From NCBI GenBank assembly GCA_963636105.1, contig CAVHIG010000045.1:1-16665 (forward strand): a DNA stretch of 16,665 bases, given 5' to 3'. This document shows positions 6,706-13,699 of this stretch, piece after piece. Under the pieces are notes generated by a model. It ran no database searches, was not told where the DNA came from, and worked only from the letters and a program-made list of their open reading frames with translations. Origin of the DNA: CAVHIG01 sp963636105. GTDB taxonomy: Bacteria; Bacillota; Clostridia; Peptostreptococcales; Anaerovoracaceae. The position numbers and the translations under genes are program-made. The stretch's first letter is position 1. Every line of letters starts with the position of its first letter.

Positions 6706-8283
6706 CTACTCGTATCTCAGGTTGTTGAGAGTGGAAGTACCGTCTGCGTTTACAACGTAGCCCTGGAGCTCGCTGTTCATAGCGTCATAGTCGTTGTCTC
6801 CGAAGAGCGGGATAATTTCTACTGACTCAAAGATCTTCATCTGAGCGTCATATACCTTCTGTACTCTTGCCTGGGAGTCAGTCTCTTCCTGGCAAGCCTG
6901 TACAAGTGCCTTGTACTCATCGTCGTTGCCCGGTGCGTCCGGATCATAGTAAGCCATGTTCAGAACGAGGATAGGCTCTGCCCATGCGAGGCCTCTTTCA
7001 CCTGCATCGTAATCATCGTTTCTCATGTTCTCATTGATGTAGTTCCAGTCGATAACTTCGATATCCATCTGGAAGCCTACTTCGAGAAGCTGATTTGCCA
7101 TAGCCTGAGTGATTGTGGACCATGAGCTCCAGCTATCAATTGTGAACTCGAGCTTCTGGCCGTCCTTTTCACGGATGCCGTCGCCGTCAGTGTCTACCCA
7201 ACCTGCCTCTTCGAGGAGCTGCTTTGCCTTTTCCTTATCGTTTGCAAGGTTTGCCTTGTACCAGTCATATGCTTCCTGTGAGAAGCACTGTGCTGTGTCA
7301 TAGATGTAGGAGTATGCAGGATTTACAGCACCTTCTGCGATCTCAGCGATGGACTCTCTGTCGATGGAGAGTGCAAGAGCCTTACGTACGTTGATGTCGG
7401 AGAATACAGGGGAATCTGTATTCAGCTCAAGGAAGTTGATGCAAGGATATGAAGCGTTTATAACTGTTACGCCTTCCTGTCCTTCAAGCTCAAGTCTCTG
7501 CTCCTTGCTCATTGTCATGAGAAGGTCTACAGTACCGTTTACAAGCTCTTCTGTAGCTGTGAAGTCTTCAACGTTGAATCTGAACTTTACAGTTTCGAAG
7601 TTCCACGGTCCCTGATTATCAGTCAAAGGATTGAAGCACTTGTAGTTGTCGTTTCTTACGAGATTTACCTCGGAACCGGATACATAACCGTCCTCAGCAA
7701 GTGCGTAAGGTCCATAAGGGTGGCAACCCCACATAAGCTCTTCGTTTGTCATTGTGTCGAGCTCATCCTTATCGATGATGCAGATGAAGTCCGCGCAGAA
7801 ATAATATTCCATAGCAGAAGAATAGTGGCTCAGGTGAAGTGTGATCTGACGTCCGTCGATGTCCATAGACTCGATATTTTCATAACCGTCAGCATAAGGG
7901 CTTACTTCGAGACCATGCTCAAGGGAAGCTACTACGTCCTCAGGCTCTACAGTCTCGCCAGTGGAATAAGTCAGACCCTCAGGTACATTGAATGTAACCG
8001 TGAGTCCGTCCTCGCTTACAGTCCAGTCTGTGCAGACATTGTCTGCAACGCAGCTGTTTTCAGCGTCCCAAGTGAAAGGCGTTGCGCTTACAAAGCTCTG
8101 ACCATTTGAGCTGGAGTCGAGCTGGAATGTATCCAGACCATACCACTCACTGTCGATAACAACGAGCTCAGTCTTGTCAGCGTTTGATGTTGTCGCTTCT
8201 TCACTGCTGCCGCCGCAAGCTGCCATGCCGAGTACCATTACGAGTACGAGGCATATCGCTAAAATTTTCCTCAGTTTCATCAT
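6706..8283 (-). CDS. dppA: Peptide ABC transporter substrate-binding lipoprotein (SBP family 5)
   Basis: This is the extracellular, lipid-anchored binding protein of a peptide/nickel-type ABC importer. Residues 1-23 are a lipoprotein signal: MMKLRK, a hydrophobic stretch, then the lipobox LGMAAC with Cys23 as the anchor, followed by a Gly/Ser-rich linker. The rest (525 aa in total) matches the bacterial extracellular solute-binding family 5, including WTVSEDGLTVTFNV, the region around FSDINVRKALALSIDR, and an Asp-rich VDTDGDGIREKDG loop common in this family. GGAGG lies before two adjacent ATG codons, and the second (8280) is equally possible. It is the last of the five transporter genes, 105 bp after the ATPase gene. 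The ligand cannot be read from the sequence. The symbol denotes family only. Confidence 0.92.
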   Translation of the reverse strand: MMKLRKILAICLVLVMVLGMAACGGSSEEATTSNADKTELVVIDSEWYGLDTFQLDSSSNGQSFVSATPFTWDAENSCVADNVCTDWTVSEDGLTVTFNVPEGLTYSTGETVEPEDVVASLEHGLEVSPYADGYENIESMDIDGRQITLHLSHYSSAMEYYFCADFICIIDKDELDTMTNEELMWGCHPYGPYALAEDGYVSGSEVNLVRNDNYKCFNPLTDNQGPWNFETVKFRFNVEDFTATEELVNGTVDLLMTMSKEQRLELEGQEGVTVINASYPCINFLELNTDSPVFSDINVRKALALSIDRESIAEIAEGAVNPAYSYIYDTAQCFSQEAYDWYKANLANDKEKAKQLLEEAGWVDTDGDGIREKDGQKLEFTIDSWSSWSTITQAMANQLLEVGFQMDIEVIDWNYINENMRNDDYDAGERGLAWAEPILVLNMAYYDPDAPGNDDEYKALVQACQEETDSQARVQKVYDAQMKIFESVEIIPLFGDNDYDAMNSELQGYVVNADGTSTLNNLRYE

Positions 8284-8388
8284 TTTCCTCCTTTAGTTTC
8301 TAAAATGACGTTTTTTGAATATATTGCAATTAAAATTACAACCGTTTTTATTTGCCCGCAGGATTTGTCCGCAAGCTGCTTCATCAAG

Positions 8389-9387
8389 CTACTTTTCGCC
8401 AAGCGGGTGGAAGCATGCCACCTGATGTCCCGGAGCGATTATTTTATCCTCCGGCATATTTGTCTTGCACTCCTCCGTAGCATAACTACATCTCTCGCAG
8501 AATCTGCAGCCTGTACCTATATTTATGAGGCTGCCCGGGTCACCCTTCATGACCTCTTTTTCTCTGTCACGCAGACGCGGGTCGAGCACTGGCGCGGCAT
8601 TTATAAGTCCCTTTGTATAAGGATGCTTTGGATCCTCGCAGACATCCTTTGTCGGTCCGAATTCCACAAGGCGTCCCAGGTACATTACGGCGATTCTGTC
8701 ACTTATGTACTTTATAACATTCAGGTCATGAGTGATGACAAGATATGTAAGTCCCATCTCTGCCTGCAAATCAAGGAGCAGATTCAGAATCTGTGCCTGT
8801 ACGGATACGTCGAGGGCACTCGTAGGCTCATCGAGTATCATAATTTTAGGATTCAAAGCGAGCGCTCTTGCTATGGCTATACGCTGCAGCTGTCCGCCTG
8901 AAAGCTGATGTGGATAGCTGTCGAGGTATCTTCTGTCCATCTTTACCATGTCCAGTGTCTCCGCGGCCTTTTTCTTTGCTTCAGCTCTCGGCACTCCGTG
9001 TATGATCATAGGCCTCATGATGGAGCTTTCTACAGTCTGTCTCGGATTCAGGTTTGAAGCCGGATCCTGGAAAACTACCGCGATGTCTCTACGCATCCTC
9101 TTGAGCTCTGCACCGCTGGCTTTCGCGAGGTCTACGCCGTTTATCCTTACATCACCGCCCGTTCTCTTTGTCAGATTCAAAAGAACTCTGGCCAGTGTCG
9201 TCTTGCCGCTTCCTGACTCTCCTACAAGTCCTACAATTTCGCCCTGATTTATCGTGAGTGAAATATCGTCCACTGCCTTTACCTGTGTGACGTTCTTTTT
9301 CAGAAGTCCCTTGGTGATGGAAAAGTACTTTTGCAGATGGTCAAGTTCTATAAGCGGTGTCTGATTTGTCTGTTGTTCCATGTCCAT
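8389..9387 (-). CDS. dppF: Peptide ABC transporter ATP-binding protein (DppF/OppF type)
   Basis: This is one of the two ATPases that drive peptide import at the inner face of the membrane. It carries Walker A GESGSGKT (56-63), Q-loop FQDP (106-109), signature LSGGQ (162-166) and Walker B IMILDEP (182-188). The C-terminal oligopeptide/dipeptide-transporter extension has cysteines at 294, 297, 300, 307 and 325. In related DppD/OppD proteins such cysteines hold an iron-sulphur cluster, so this may also be true here. ATG 9387 is chosen because AAAGGAGG precedes it properly and it follows the dppD stop by one base. A longer in-frame start at 9438 would overlap dppD. Confidence 0.93.
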   Translation of the reverse strand: MDMEQQTNQTPLIELDHLQKYFSITKGLLKKNVTQVKAVDDISLTINQGEIVGLVGESGSGKTTLARVLLNLTKRTGGDVRINGVDLAKASGAELKRMRRDIAVVFQDPASNLNPRQTVESSIMRPMIIHGVPRAEAKKKAAETLDMVKMDRRYLDSYPHQLSGGQLQRIAIARALALNPKIMILDEPTSALDVSVQAQILNLLLDLQAEMGLTYLVITHDLNVIKYISDRIAVMYLGRLVEFGPTKDVCEDPKHPYTKGLINAAPVLDPRLRDREKEVMKGDPGSLINIGTGCRFCERCSYATEECKTNMPEDKIIAPGHQVACFHPLGEK

Positions 9388-9388
9388 G

Positions 9389-10363
9389 CTACTTTTCCTC
9401 CTTTCCCACCATGTGGCAGCGACAGAAGTGGTCCTCACTCAAGTATACCGCATCCGGAGTCTCATTGAAACACTTTTCTTTCGCATATGGGCAACGATTT
9501 GCAAATCTGCAGCCCGGTTTCTTGTCTGTGATTCTCGGTACGGAGCCGTCTATGGTCTGGAGCCTGCCCTCTGCCTTTGTCTTGCTCGGGAGCGCCTTTA
9601 TGAGCAGCTGCGTATAAGGATGAGTCGGATGCTCAAAGATTTCGTATACATCGCCGCTTTCTATCATCTCTCCGGCGTACATGATGCCGATTCTGTCCGC
9701 AATCTCCGCTACAAGACCGAAGTTGTGCGTGATCAGCATGATGGCAGTATTGAATTGATTTTTCATCTCCTTCATTATCTGAAGGATCTGTGCCTCTATG
9801 GTAACGTCGAGAGCCGTCGTCGGCTCGTCGGCTATCAAAAGCTCCGGATTTCTCGAAAGCATCATGGCTATCATGACACGCTGACGCATACCGCCGGAAA
9901 GTTCGTGAGGAAAGCTCTTCATTCTCTCCTCCGCGTCAGGCATCTTTACGTCACGGAAAAGCTTGAGTGCTCTGTTCCAGGCTTCTACCTTGTCTACCTT
10001 ATCGAGCAGAATGGCTTCCATCGTCTGGTCGCCTACACGATATACCGGATTCAGGGAATCCAGAGGGTTCTGGAAGATCATTCCGATCGCCTTGCCTCTT
10101 ATCTTTTCGAGCTCTGCTGGCGTAATCGTCCTGAGATCCTGCCCCTTAAACATAATCTTGCCCGTAACGACTTCGTTTCCGCCCGGAAGCAGATTCATAA
10201 TGCTGTGTGCTACAGTGGATTTTCCGCAGCCCGACTCGCCTACGATGGCGAATACCTCGCCCTTGTTTATCACGCAGTTTACATCGTTGACCGCGGATAG
10301 AAATCCGTCTCTTACTTTATAATCTATGGATAGATGCTCAAGTCTAAGCAATTCTTCACTCAT
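9389..10363 (-). CDS. dppD: Peptide ABC transporter ATP-binding protein (DppD/OppD type)
   Basis: This is the second ATPase of the importer, 324 residues. It shows Walker A GESGCGKS (42-49), Q-loop FQNP (97-100), signature LSGGM (155-159) and Walker B LLIADEP (175-181), followed by the H-loop region LITHNFG. The C-terminal extension has a cysteine cluster (GCRFANRCPYAKEKC and FCRC) like that which binds an iron-sulphur cluster in characterised DppD/OppD proteins. LSGGM instead of LSGGQ is usual for the D subunit, while its partner has LSGGQ, so the pair forms the expected heterodimer. GGAGG lies 10 bases before the ATG, and the dppC stop is 16 bp upstream. Confidence 0.93.
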   Translation of the reverse strand: MSEELLRLEHLSIDYKVRDGFLSAVNDVNCVINKGEVFAIVGESGCGKSTVAHSIMNLLPGGNEVVTGKIMFKGQDLRTITPAELEKIRGKAIGMIFQNPLDSLNPVYRVGDQTMEAILLDKVDKVEAWNRALKLFRDVKMPDAEERMKSFPHELSGGMRQRVMIAMMLSRNPELLIADEPTTALDVTIEAQILQIMKEMKNQFNTAIMLITHNFGLVAEIADRIGIMYAGEMIESGDVYEIFEHPTHPYTQLLIKALPSKTKAEGRLQTIDGSVPRITDKKPGCRFANRCPYAKEKCFNETPDAVYLSEDHFCRCHMVGKEEK

Positions 10364-10379
10364 TTTTGTCGCCCTCCTT

Positions 10380-11228
10380 CTACTGTGTCTTCAAATGCGG
10401 ATCGAGGAGGTCTCTCATGCCTTCGCCCAGAAGTGTGAATGCAAAGGTCGTGTATACCAACGCGATGCCCGGGAATATCGTCATCCAAGGCGCACGGCTG
10501 ATGTAGCCCAGGCCGTGTGAGATAGCAAGACCCCAGTCAGGTGAAGGCGGCTGCGAACCGAGTCCGAGGAAGGACAGTGTCGTCGTCGACAAAATCGTGC
10601 CCGGCAGATTGAGTGAAAGCATTACGACGAGTGACGGAATTACGTTCGGGAAGATGTACCGAAACATAAGTGCCGTATTGCTCTCGCCAAAAGCTTTACC
10701 TGTCTCTACGAATGACATATTGCGCAGTGACATGGTCTTTGCTCTTACAATACGAGCATAGCTGGCCCATGCCACAAGTGATATCGCTATAATTGTGTTT
10801 GTAATACCCTTGCCGAGGATTGTAACAACGGCGAGAGCGAGGATAGTACCCGGTATACACCATGTAAGGTCAGTCATAAATGTAAGTACGCGGTCTACCC
10901 ACTTTCCGAAGAAGCCGCACGCAAGTCCTACGACAATACCTATGGCCAGCTGCAGCGAGCCGCCTATGAGCGCTACCCAAAGAGCAATTCTTGAACCGTA
11001 TAAAATACGTGAAAACATGTCTCTGCCCAGCTCATCCGTACCAAAGAGGAACTGCATCGACGGAGCCTGCAGGATTTTACCCACACCCTGCTGATTATAA
11101 TCATACGGCGCAAGCTGCTCTGCAAATGCCGCTACGAAAAGTATACTCAGGAGCATCACAAGCCCTATCATAAAGCTTGCATTATGCGTACAATCGTGGA
11201 GGCCTTCTTTAAACTTTCTCTTATTCAC
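10380..11228 (-). CDS. dppC: Peptide ABC transporter permease (DppC/OppC type)
   Basis: This is an integral membrane subunit of the importer, 282 residues. An N-terminal membrane segment (about 18-38) is followed by a periplasmic-type loop with the hallmark GTDELGRD (63-70), then five further hydrophobic segments. The cytoplasmic EAA-like loop reads ETGKAFGESNTALMFRYIFPN and contacts the ATPases in this family. The start is GTG at 11228, immediately after the dppB stop codon (TAAGTG), with GGAGG about 10 bases upstream inside dppB. The tight junction suggests translational coupling between the two permeases. Confidence 0.93.
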   Translation of the reverse strand: MNKRKFKEGLHDCTHNASFMIGLVMLLSILFVAAFAEQLAPYDYNQQGVGKILQAPSMQFLFGTDELGRDMFSRILYGSRIALWVALIGGSLQLAIGIVVGLACGFFGKWVDRVLTFMTDLTWCIPGTILALAVVTILGKGITNTIIAISLVAWASYARIVRAKTMSLRNMSFVETGKAFGESNTALMFRYIFPNVIPSLVVMLSLNLPGTILSTTTLSFLGLGSQPPSPDWGLAISHGLGYISRAPWMTIFPGIALVYTTFAFTLLGEGMRDLLDPHLKTQ

Positions 11229-12167
11229 TTAGTTGTCACCTCCGCTCAATGAAAGTCTGATTCTCGGATCGAGTATACCCATTATGATATCGCTAGCAAG
11301 ATTGCAAAGTACTGTGAGTATCGCAATCAAAAGGAGTACTGCCTGTACTACCGGCATATCCTGCACGATGATCGAGTTCAGGAGCAGATTTCCCATGCCC
11401 GGGAAGCCGAATATCTTCTCAATGATAACCGCGCCGGAGATAACCCACGGAATGGACATGAATACCAGCGTAGTTACGAGGATAAGCGAATTTCTGAGTA
11501 CGTGCTTTATCATAACCGTACGCTTCGGAAGACCTTTTGCGTAGGCGGTGGTTACGTACTTTTCGTTTATAACCTCCAAAACCTCCGTCTTTGTGATACG
11601 CAGCGTACCTCCAAGGCTTCCGACTGCCATCGTAAGTACCGGCAGCACGTAGTTCTGCCAGGTCGAGAAGCCGCTTATAGGCAGCCATCTAAGCTTTACC
11701 GCAAAGATTATTATAAACAGCGCGCCCAGCCAGAATGATGGAACCGCCGTCAGCAATAGCGAAAAGTTTACCGTAAATCGGTCAAATAGGCTATTTCGTC
11801 GCATCGCACATAGTAGTCCCAGTGGCAAGGCGATGATGAGCTCAAGTATCATGGACAGACCGCAAAGCTTTAGGCTGTATGGGATTCTGGCCTTCATCAT
11901 ATCCCATACCTCTGTCTTGTATCTGGCCGACATACCGAAATCGCCATGAACAATATCGACAACCCAATTTTTGTACTGCGTCAAAAAAGGCTGATCGTAG
12001 CCATATTCATGTGCTATCTCTGCCTTTTTCTCCTCGGAAACCTTGGCATCGACCATAATATCGATAGGGTTGCCAGGCATCATGTACAGCAGACTGAATA
12101 CCAGGAATGATACCGCGATTACCAGTAGCACTCCCTGTATGAGTCGTTTAATAATGTAATCTCTCAT
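11229..12167 (-). CDS. dppB: Peptide ABC transporter permease (DppB/OppB type)
   Basis: This is the first gene of the transporter operon, 312 residues from ATG 12167. It has the N-terminal membrane segment and MPGNPID motif typical of DppB, then further hydrophobic segments. The EAA-like loop is in VTTAYAKGLPKRTVMIKHVLRNS. The GFPGMGNLLLNSI stretch near the C-terminus is a family hallmark. A TTG at 12176 is also in frame, but AAAGGAAG lies at a suitable distance only from ATG 12167. Upstream lies the long AT-rich control region. Confidence 0.93.
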   Translation of the reverse strand: MRDYIIKRLIQGVLLVIAVSFLVFSLLYMMPGNPIDIMVDAKVSEEKKAEIAHEYGYDQPFLTQYKNWVVDIVHGDFGMSARYKTEVWDMMKARIPYSLKLCGLSMILELIIALPLGLLCAMRRNSLFDRFTVNFSLLLTAVPSFWLGALFIIIFAVKLRWLPISGFSTWQNYVLPVLTMAVGSLGGTLRITKTEVLEVINEKYVTTAYAKGLPKRTVMIKHVLRNSLILVTTLVFMSIPWVISGAVIIEKIFGFPGMGNLLLNSIIVQDMPVVQAVLLLIAILTVLCNLASDIIMGILDPRIRLSLSGGDN

Positions 12168-12313
12168 TTTGAACAAACTTCCTTTCCAAACGCAATCTAA
12201 TGGATAATTACATTTTCTCTAAATCTACATTATTCCGTCACAAAGGAAAACGCAAATATCATGCCGCTTTTTTGAATTTTCACTTTTTTGACTTATAAAT
12301 AACGCACATTGAG

Positions 12314-12428
12314 CAAACTTGTAATATCTCCTCCGCATATTCTACCATTTTGATACTAAATTATGCCAGCTTTGTGGCATTTTGTCTTGATTTTTTGCTT
12401 TCTCCAAGCCAAAGAAATAACAAGTTTG
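12314..12428. repeat. Nested inverted repeats between dppB and rluB
   Basis: Outer arms CAAACTTGT (12314-12322) and ACAAGTTTG (12420-12428) are exact complements. They are centred, within a base, on an inner hairpin ATGCCA (12363-12368)/TGGCAT (12375-12380) with a 6-base loop and T-rich 3' side. Sequence between the arms is only weakly complementary. Confidence 0.35.
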
Positions 12429-12532
12429 TACATTTTCCAGCATTTTTTACCGCGAACAGGAAAACTAAAATCCTATTTAATCCCGTTTTATCCCTTTTGT
12501 GCGTTTTCTGTCGGCATTTTTTGCAAAAGCTG

Positions 12533-12561
12533 TATACAAGCGACGTTTTTTGCTTTAAAAT
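12533..12561 (+). promoter_or_regulatory. Possible promoter of the pseudouridine synthase gene
   Basis: TATACA (12533-12538, 4 of 6) and TAAAAT (12556-12561, 5 of 6) are 17 bp apart. Transcription would start near 12568. A small CCGGC-AAG-GCCGG hairpin (12586-12598) would then lie in the leader, about 50 bases before the start codon. Confidence 0.4.
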
Positions 12562-12648
12562 ATCCTTTGTCCGAAAGAAGTTTGACCGGCAAGGCCGGAT
12601 TGCTTCAAAAAATCACCGGATGTGAATTCGCTGAGAGGAGAAAAAGAT

Positions 12649-13353
12649 ATGAGATTGAACAAATATATCGCGGCAGCGGGGCTCGCAAGCAGAAGAAAGG
12701 CTGATGAGCTCATCGCCTGCGGAAATGTAAAAATAAATGGCCTTGTGATAAGGGAGCTGGGTACCGATGTGAAGGAAGGCGATGTCGTAGAGGTCAACGG
12801 CCGCGTGATACAGCCGGAGTCAAAGCACGTATACATCATGCTGAATAAGCCTGTCGGCTATATCACCTCCCTTGAGGACGAGAAGGACAGACCGACTGTT
12901 GTGCAGCTTCTTACAGATGTAAATGAGCGCGTATTTCCTATAGGAAGACTCGACTATAATACTTCCGGCTTGCTGCTTTTGACAAATGACGGAGACCTCG
13001 CCTATAGACTCACTCACCCAAAGCACCACATCTACAAGACTTACCGCGCAAGAGTGCAGGGAGTGCTTTCAAAGGAGAGGATCGCAAAGCTTATAAAAGG
13101 CGTGGATATAGGCGGCTTTGTCACCTCAAAGGCAAACGTAAAGCTTATCAAGCAGAACGAGCGCAGTGCCATAGTTGAGATTCAAATCTACGAAGGCAAA
13201 AATCGCCAGGTCAGGAAGATGTTTGCAGCCGTGGGAAATAAAGTGCAGGAGCTCCAGCGCGTGGCCATCGGCGAGCTCTACCTCGGCCACCTGAAAGAAG
13301 GCCATTACCGCAAGCTCACCCCAAAAGAAATCGAATACCTGAAAAATTGCTGA
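12649..13353 (+). CDS. rluB: RsuA/RluB-family rRNA pseudouridine synthase
   Basis: This enzyme isomerises a uridine in ribosomal RNA to pseudouridine. The N-terminal S4 RNA-binding domain is at about 1-60 (MRLNKYIAAAGLASRRKADE to VNGR). The catalytic motif GRLDYNTSGLLLLTNDG carries the nucleophile Asp102, and a later YEGKNRQVRKM motif matches EGRNRQVRRM of this family. The length of 234 aa fits the RluB type, which modifies 23S rRNA in Bacillus, but RsuA and RluF relatives look similar, so the exact site is not certain. ATG 12649 is chosen because GAGAGGAG precedes it and the S4 domain begins there. An upstream in-frame extension at 12622 adds only non-conserved residues. A strong terminator follows. 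Confidence 0.92.
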   Translation: MRLNKYIAAAGLASRRKADELIACGNVKINGLVIRELGTDVKEGDVVEVNGRVIQPESKHVYIMLNKPVGYITSLEDEKDRPTVVQLLTDVNERVFPIGRLDYNTSGLLLLTNDGDLAYRLTHPKHHIYKTYRARVQGVLSKERIAKLIKGVDIGGFVTSKANVKLIKQNERSAIVEIQIYEGKNRQVRKMFAAVGNKVQELQRVAIGELYLGHLKEGHYRKLTPKEIEYLKNC

Positions 13354-13397
13354 AAAACCCCCGCCGGCATCGTCAAACCGGCGGGGGTGCTATTTTT
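13354..13397 (+). terminator. Terminator of rluB (copy 1 of a duplicated sequence)
   Basis: CCCCCGCCGG (13358-13367) and CCGGCGGGGG (13378-13387) form a 10-bp stem with a 10-base loop. TGCTATTTTT follows, so the T-run is slightly displaced. The hairpin including its loop is repeated exactly at 14966-14995. Confidence 0.9.
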
Positions 13398-13435
13398 ACA
13401 GTTATATAAATCAGTTTATGATAATTTTTTCTATA

Positions 13436-13597
13436 TTATCGTTTATATTGCAAAAAATTACGCCTAATTGCAATCTTCTTTTTCTTTGCCTTTCTTCGTA
13501 GATATGCTGCTAAAAGATCAGGTATAGTAGATAAGTCCGCTTCTTCCACAATCTTAGGAATCAAAACTTCACAATCAGGGGAATCATACTCCAATAA
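13436..13597 (-). pseudogene. Possible remnant of a small gene overlapping the 23-bp array
   Basis: A minus-strand frame is open from 13597 to a TAA at 13436-13438 (53 codons, only a TTG near its start and no ribosome binding site). It reads IPKIVEEADLSTIPDLLAAY, then a basic RRKAKKKK stretch and NFLQYKR. In successive frames the upstream array units also read IP-x-I-V/I-x. This suggests that the array was copied from such coding DNA with a non-triplet length. It may equally be chance. Confidence 0.2.
13447..13474. repeat. Inverted repeat ATTGCAA/TTGCAAT
   Basis: Seven-base arms at 13447-13453 and 13468-13474 are separated by 14 bases in the AT-rich stretch between the rluB terminator and the ATPase promoter. 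It could be an operator or a remnant; no function is evident. Confidence 0.35.
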
Positions 13598-13641
13598 TCA
13601 TAGGAATAGAAGCTCAACAATCATAGGAATTCTGTTGACAT
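13550..13641 (+). repeat. Tandem array, four units of 23 bp, before the ATPase promoter
   Basis: The core AATCATAGGAAT begins at 13550 (AATCTTAGGAAT), 13573 (AATCAGGGGAAT), 13596 and 13619 (both exact), each exactly 23 bp apart. The 11 bases between cores are more variable but keep a CTTCAC/CTCAAC-like end. A decayed unit end may precede at about 13539-13549. The last unit runs directly into the -35 TTGACA. The arrangement resembles an iteron or operator array with two helical turns of spacing. Confidence 0.8.
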
Positions 13642-13663
13642 ACTCCCGTCGATAGTATATAAT
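13635..13663 (+). promoter_or_regulatory. Perfect-consensus sigma-A promoter of the ATPase gene
   Basis: TTGACA (13635-13640), a 17-bp spacer and TATAAT (13658-13663) match the sigma-A consensus at all 12 positions. This is rare in native genes unless a repressor holds the promoter down. The start point would be about 30 bases before the ATG. Confidence 0.85.
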
Positions 13664-13699
13664 TTTCTTGAAAAACGATTATATATGAGGTGAGTGTAC

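Larger units (their letters stand above)
12168..12648 (-). promoter_or_regulatory. AT-rich divergent control region between dppB and rluB
   Basis: No convincing gene is present in these 481 bases. For the dpp side I see a possible -10, AATAAT, near 12229-12234 without a good -35. There are also two direct TCAAAAAAG repeats on minus (12283-12291 and 12267-12275, 16 bp apart). CATTTTCTCTAAATC at 12211-12225 matches the CodY consensus at 11 of 15 positions; CodY commonly controls peptide permeases in Bacillota, but this match is weak. The T-rich stretch at 12375-12560 has several GCATTTT-like words. Confidence 0.4.

Noticed and set aside
12350..12704. Short plus-strand open frames (91 and 113 codons) before rluB
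   Set aside because: They have T-rich, Phe/Leu-heavy composition, overlap each other and the rluB start, and show no ribosome binding site.
13550..13641. CRISPR array
   Set aside because: The conserved core is only 12 bases and the gaps 11, far below CRISPR repeat and spacer lengths, and no cas genes are present.
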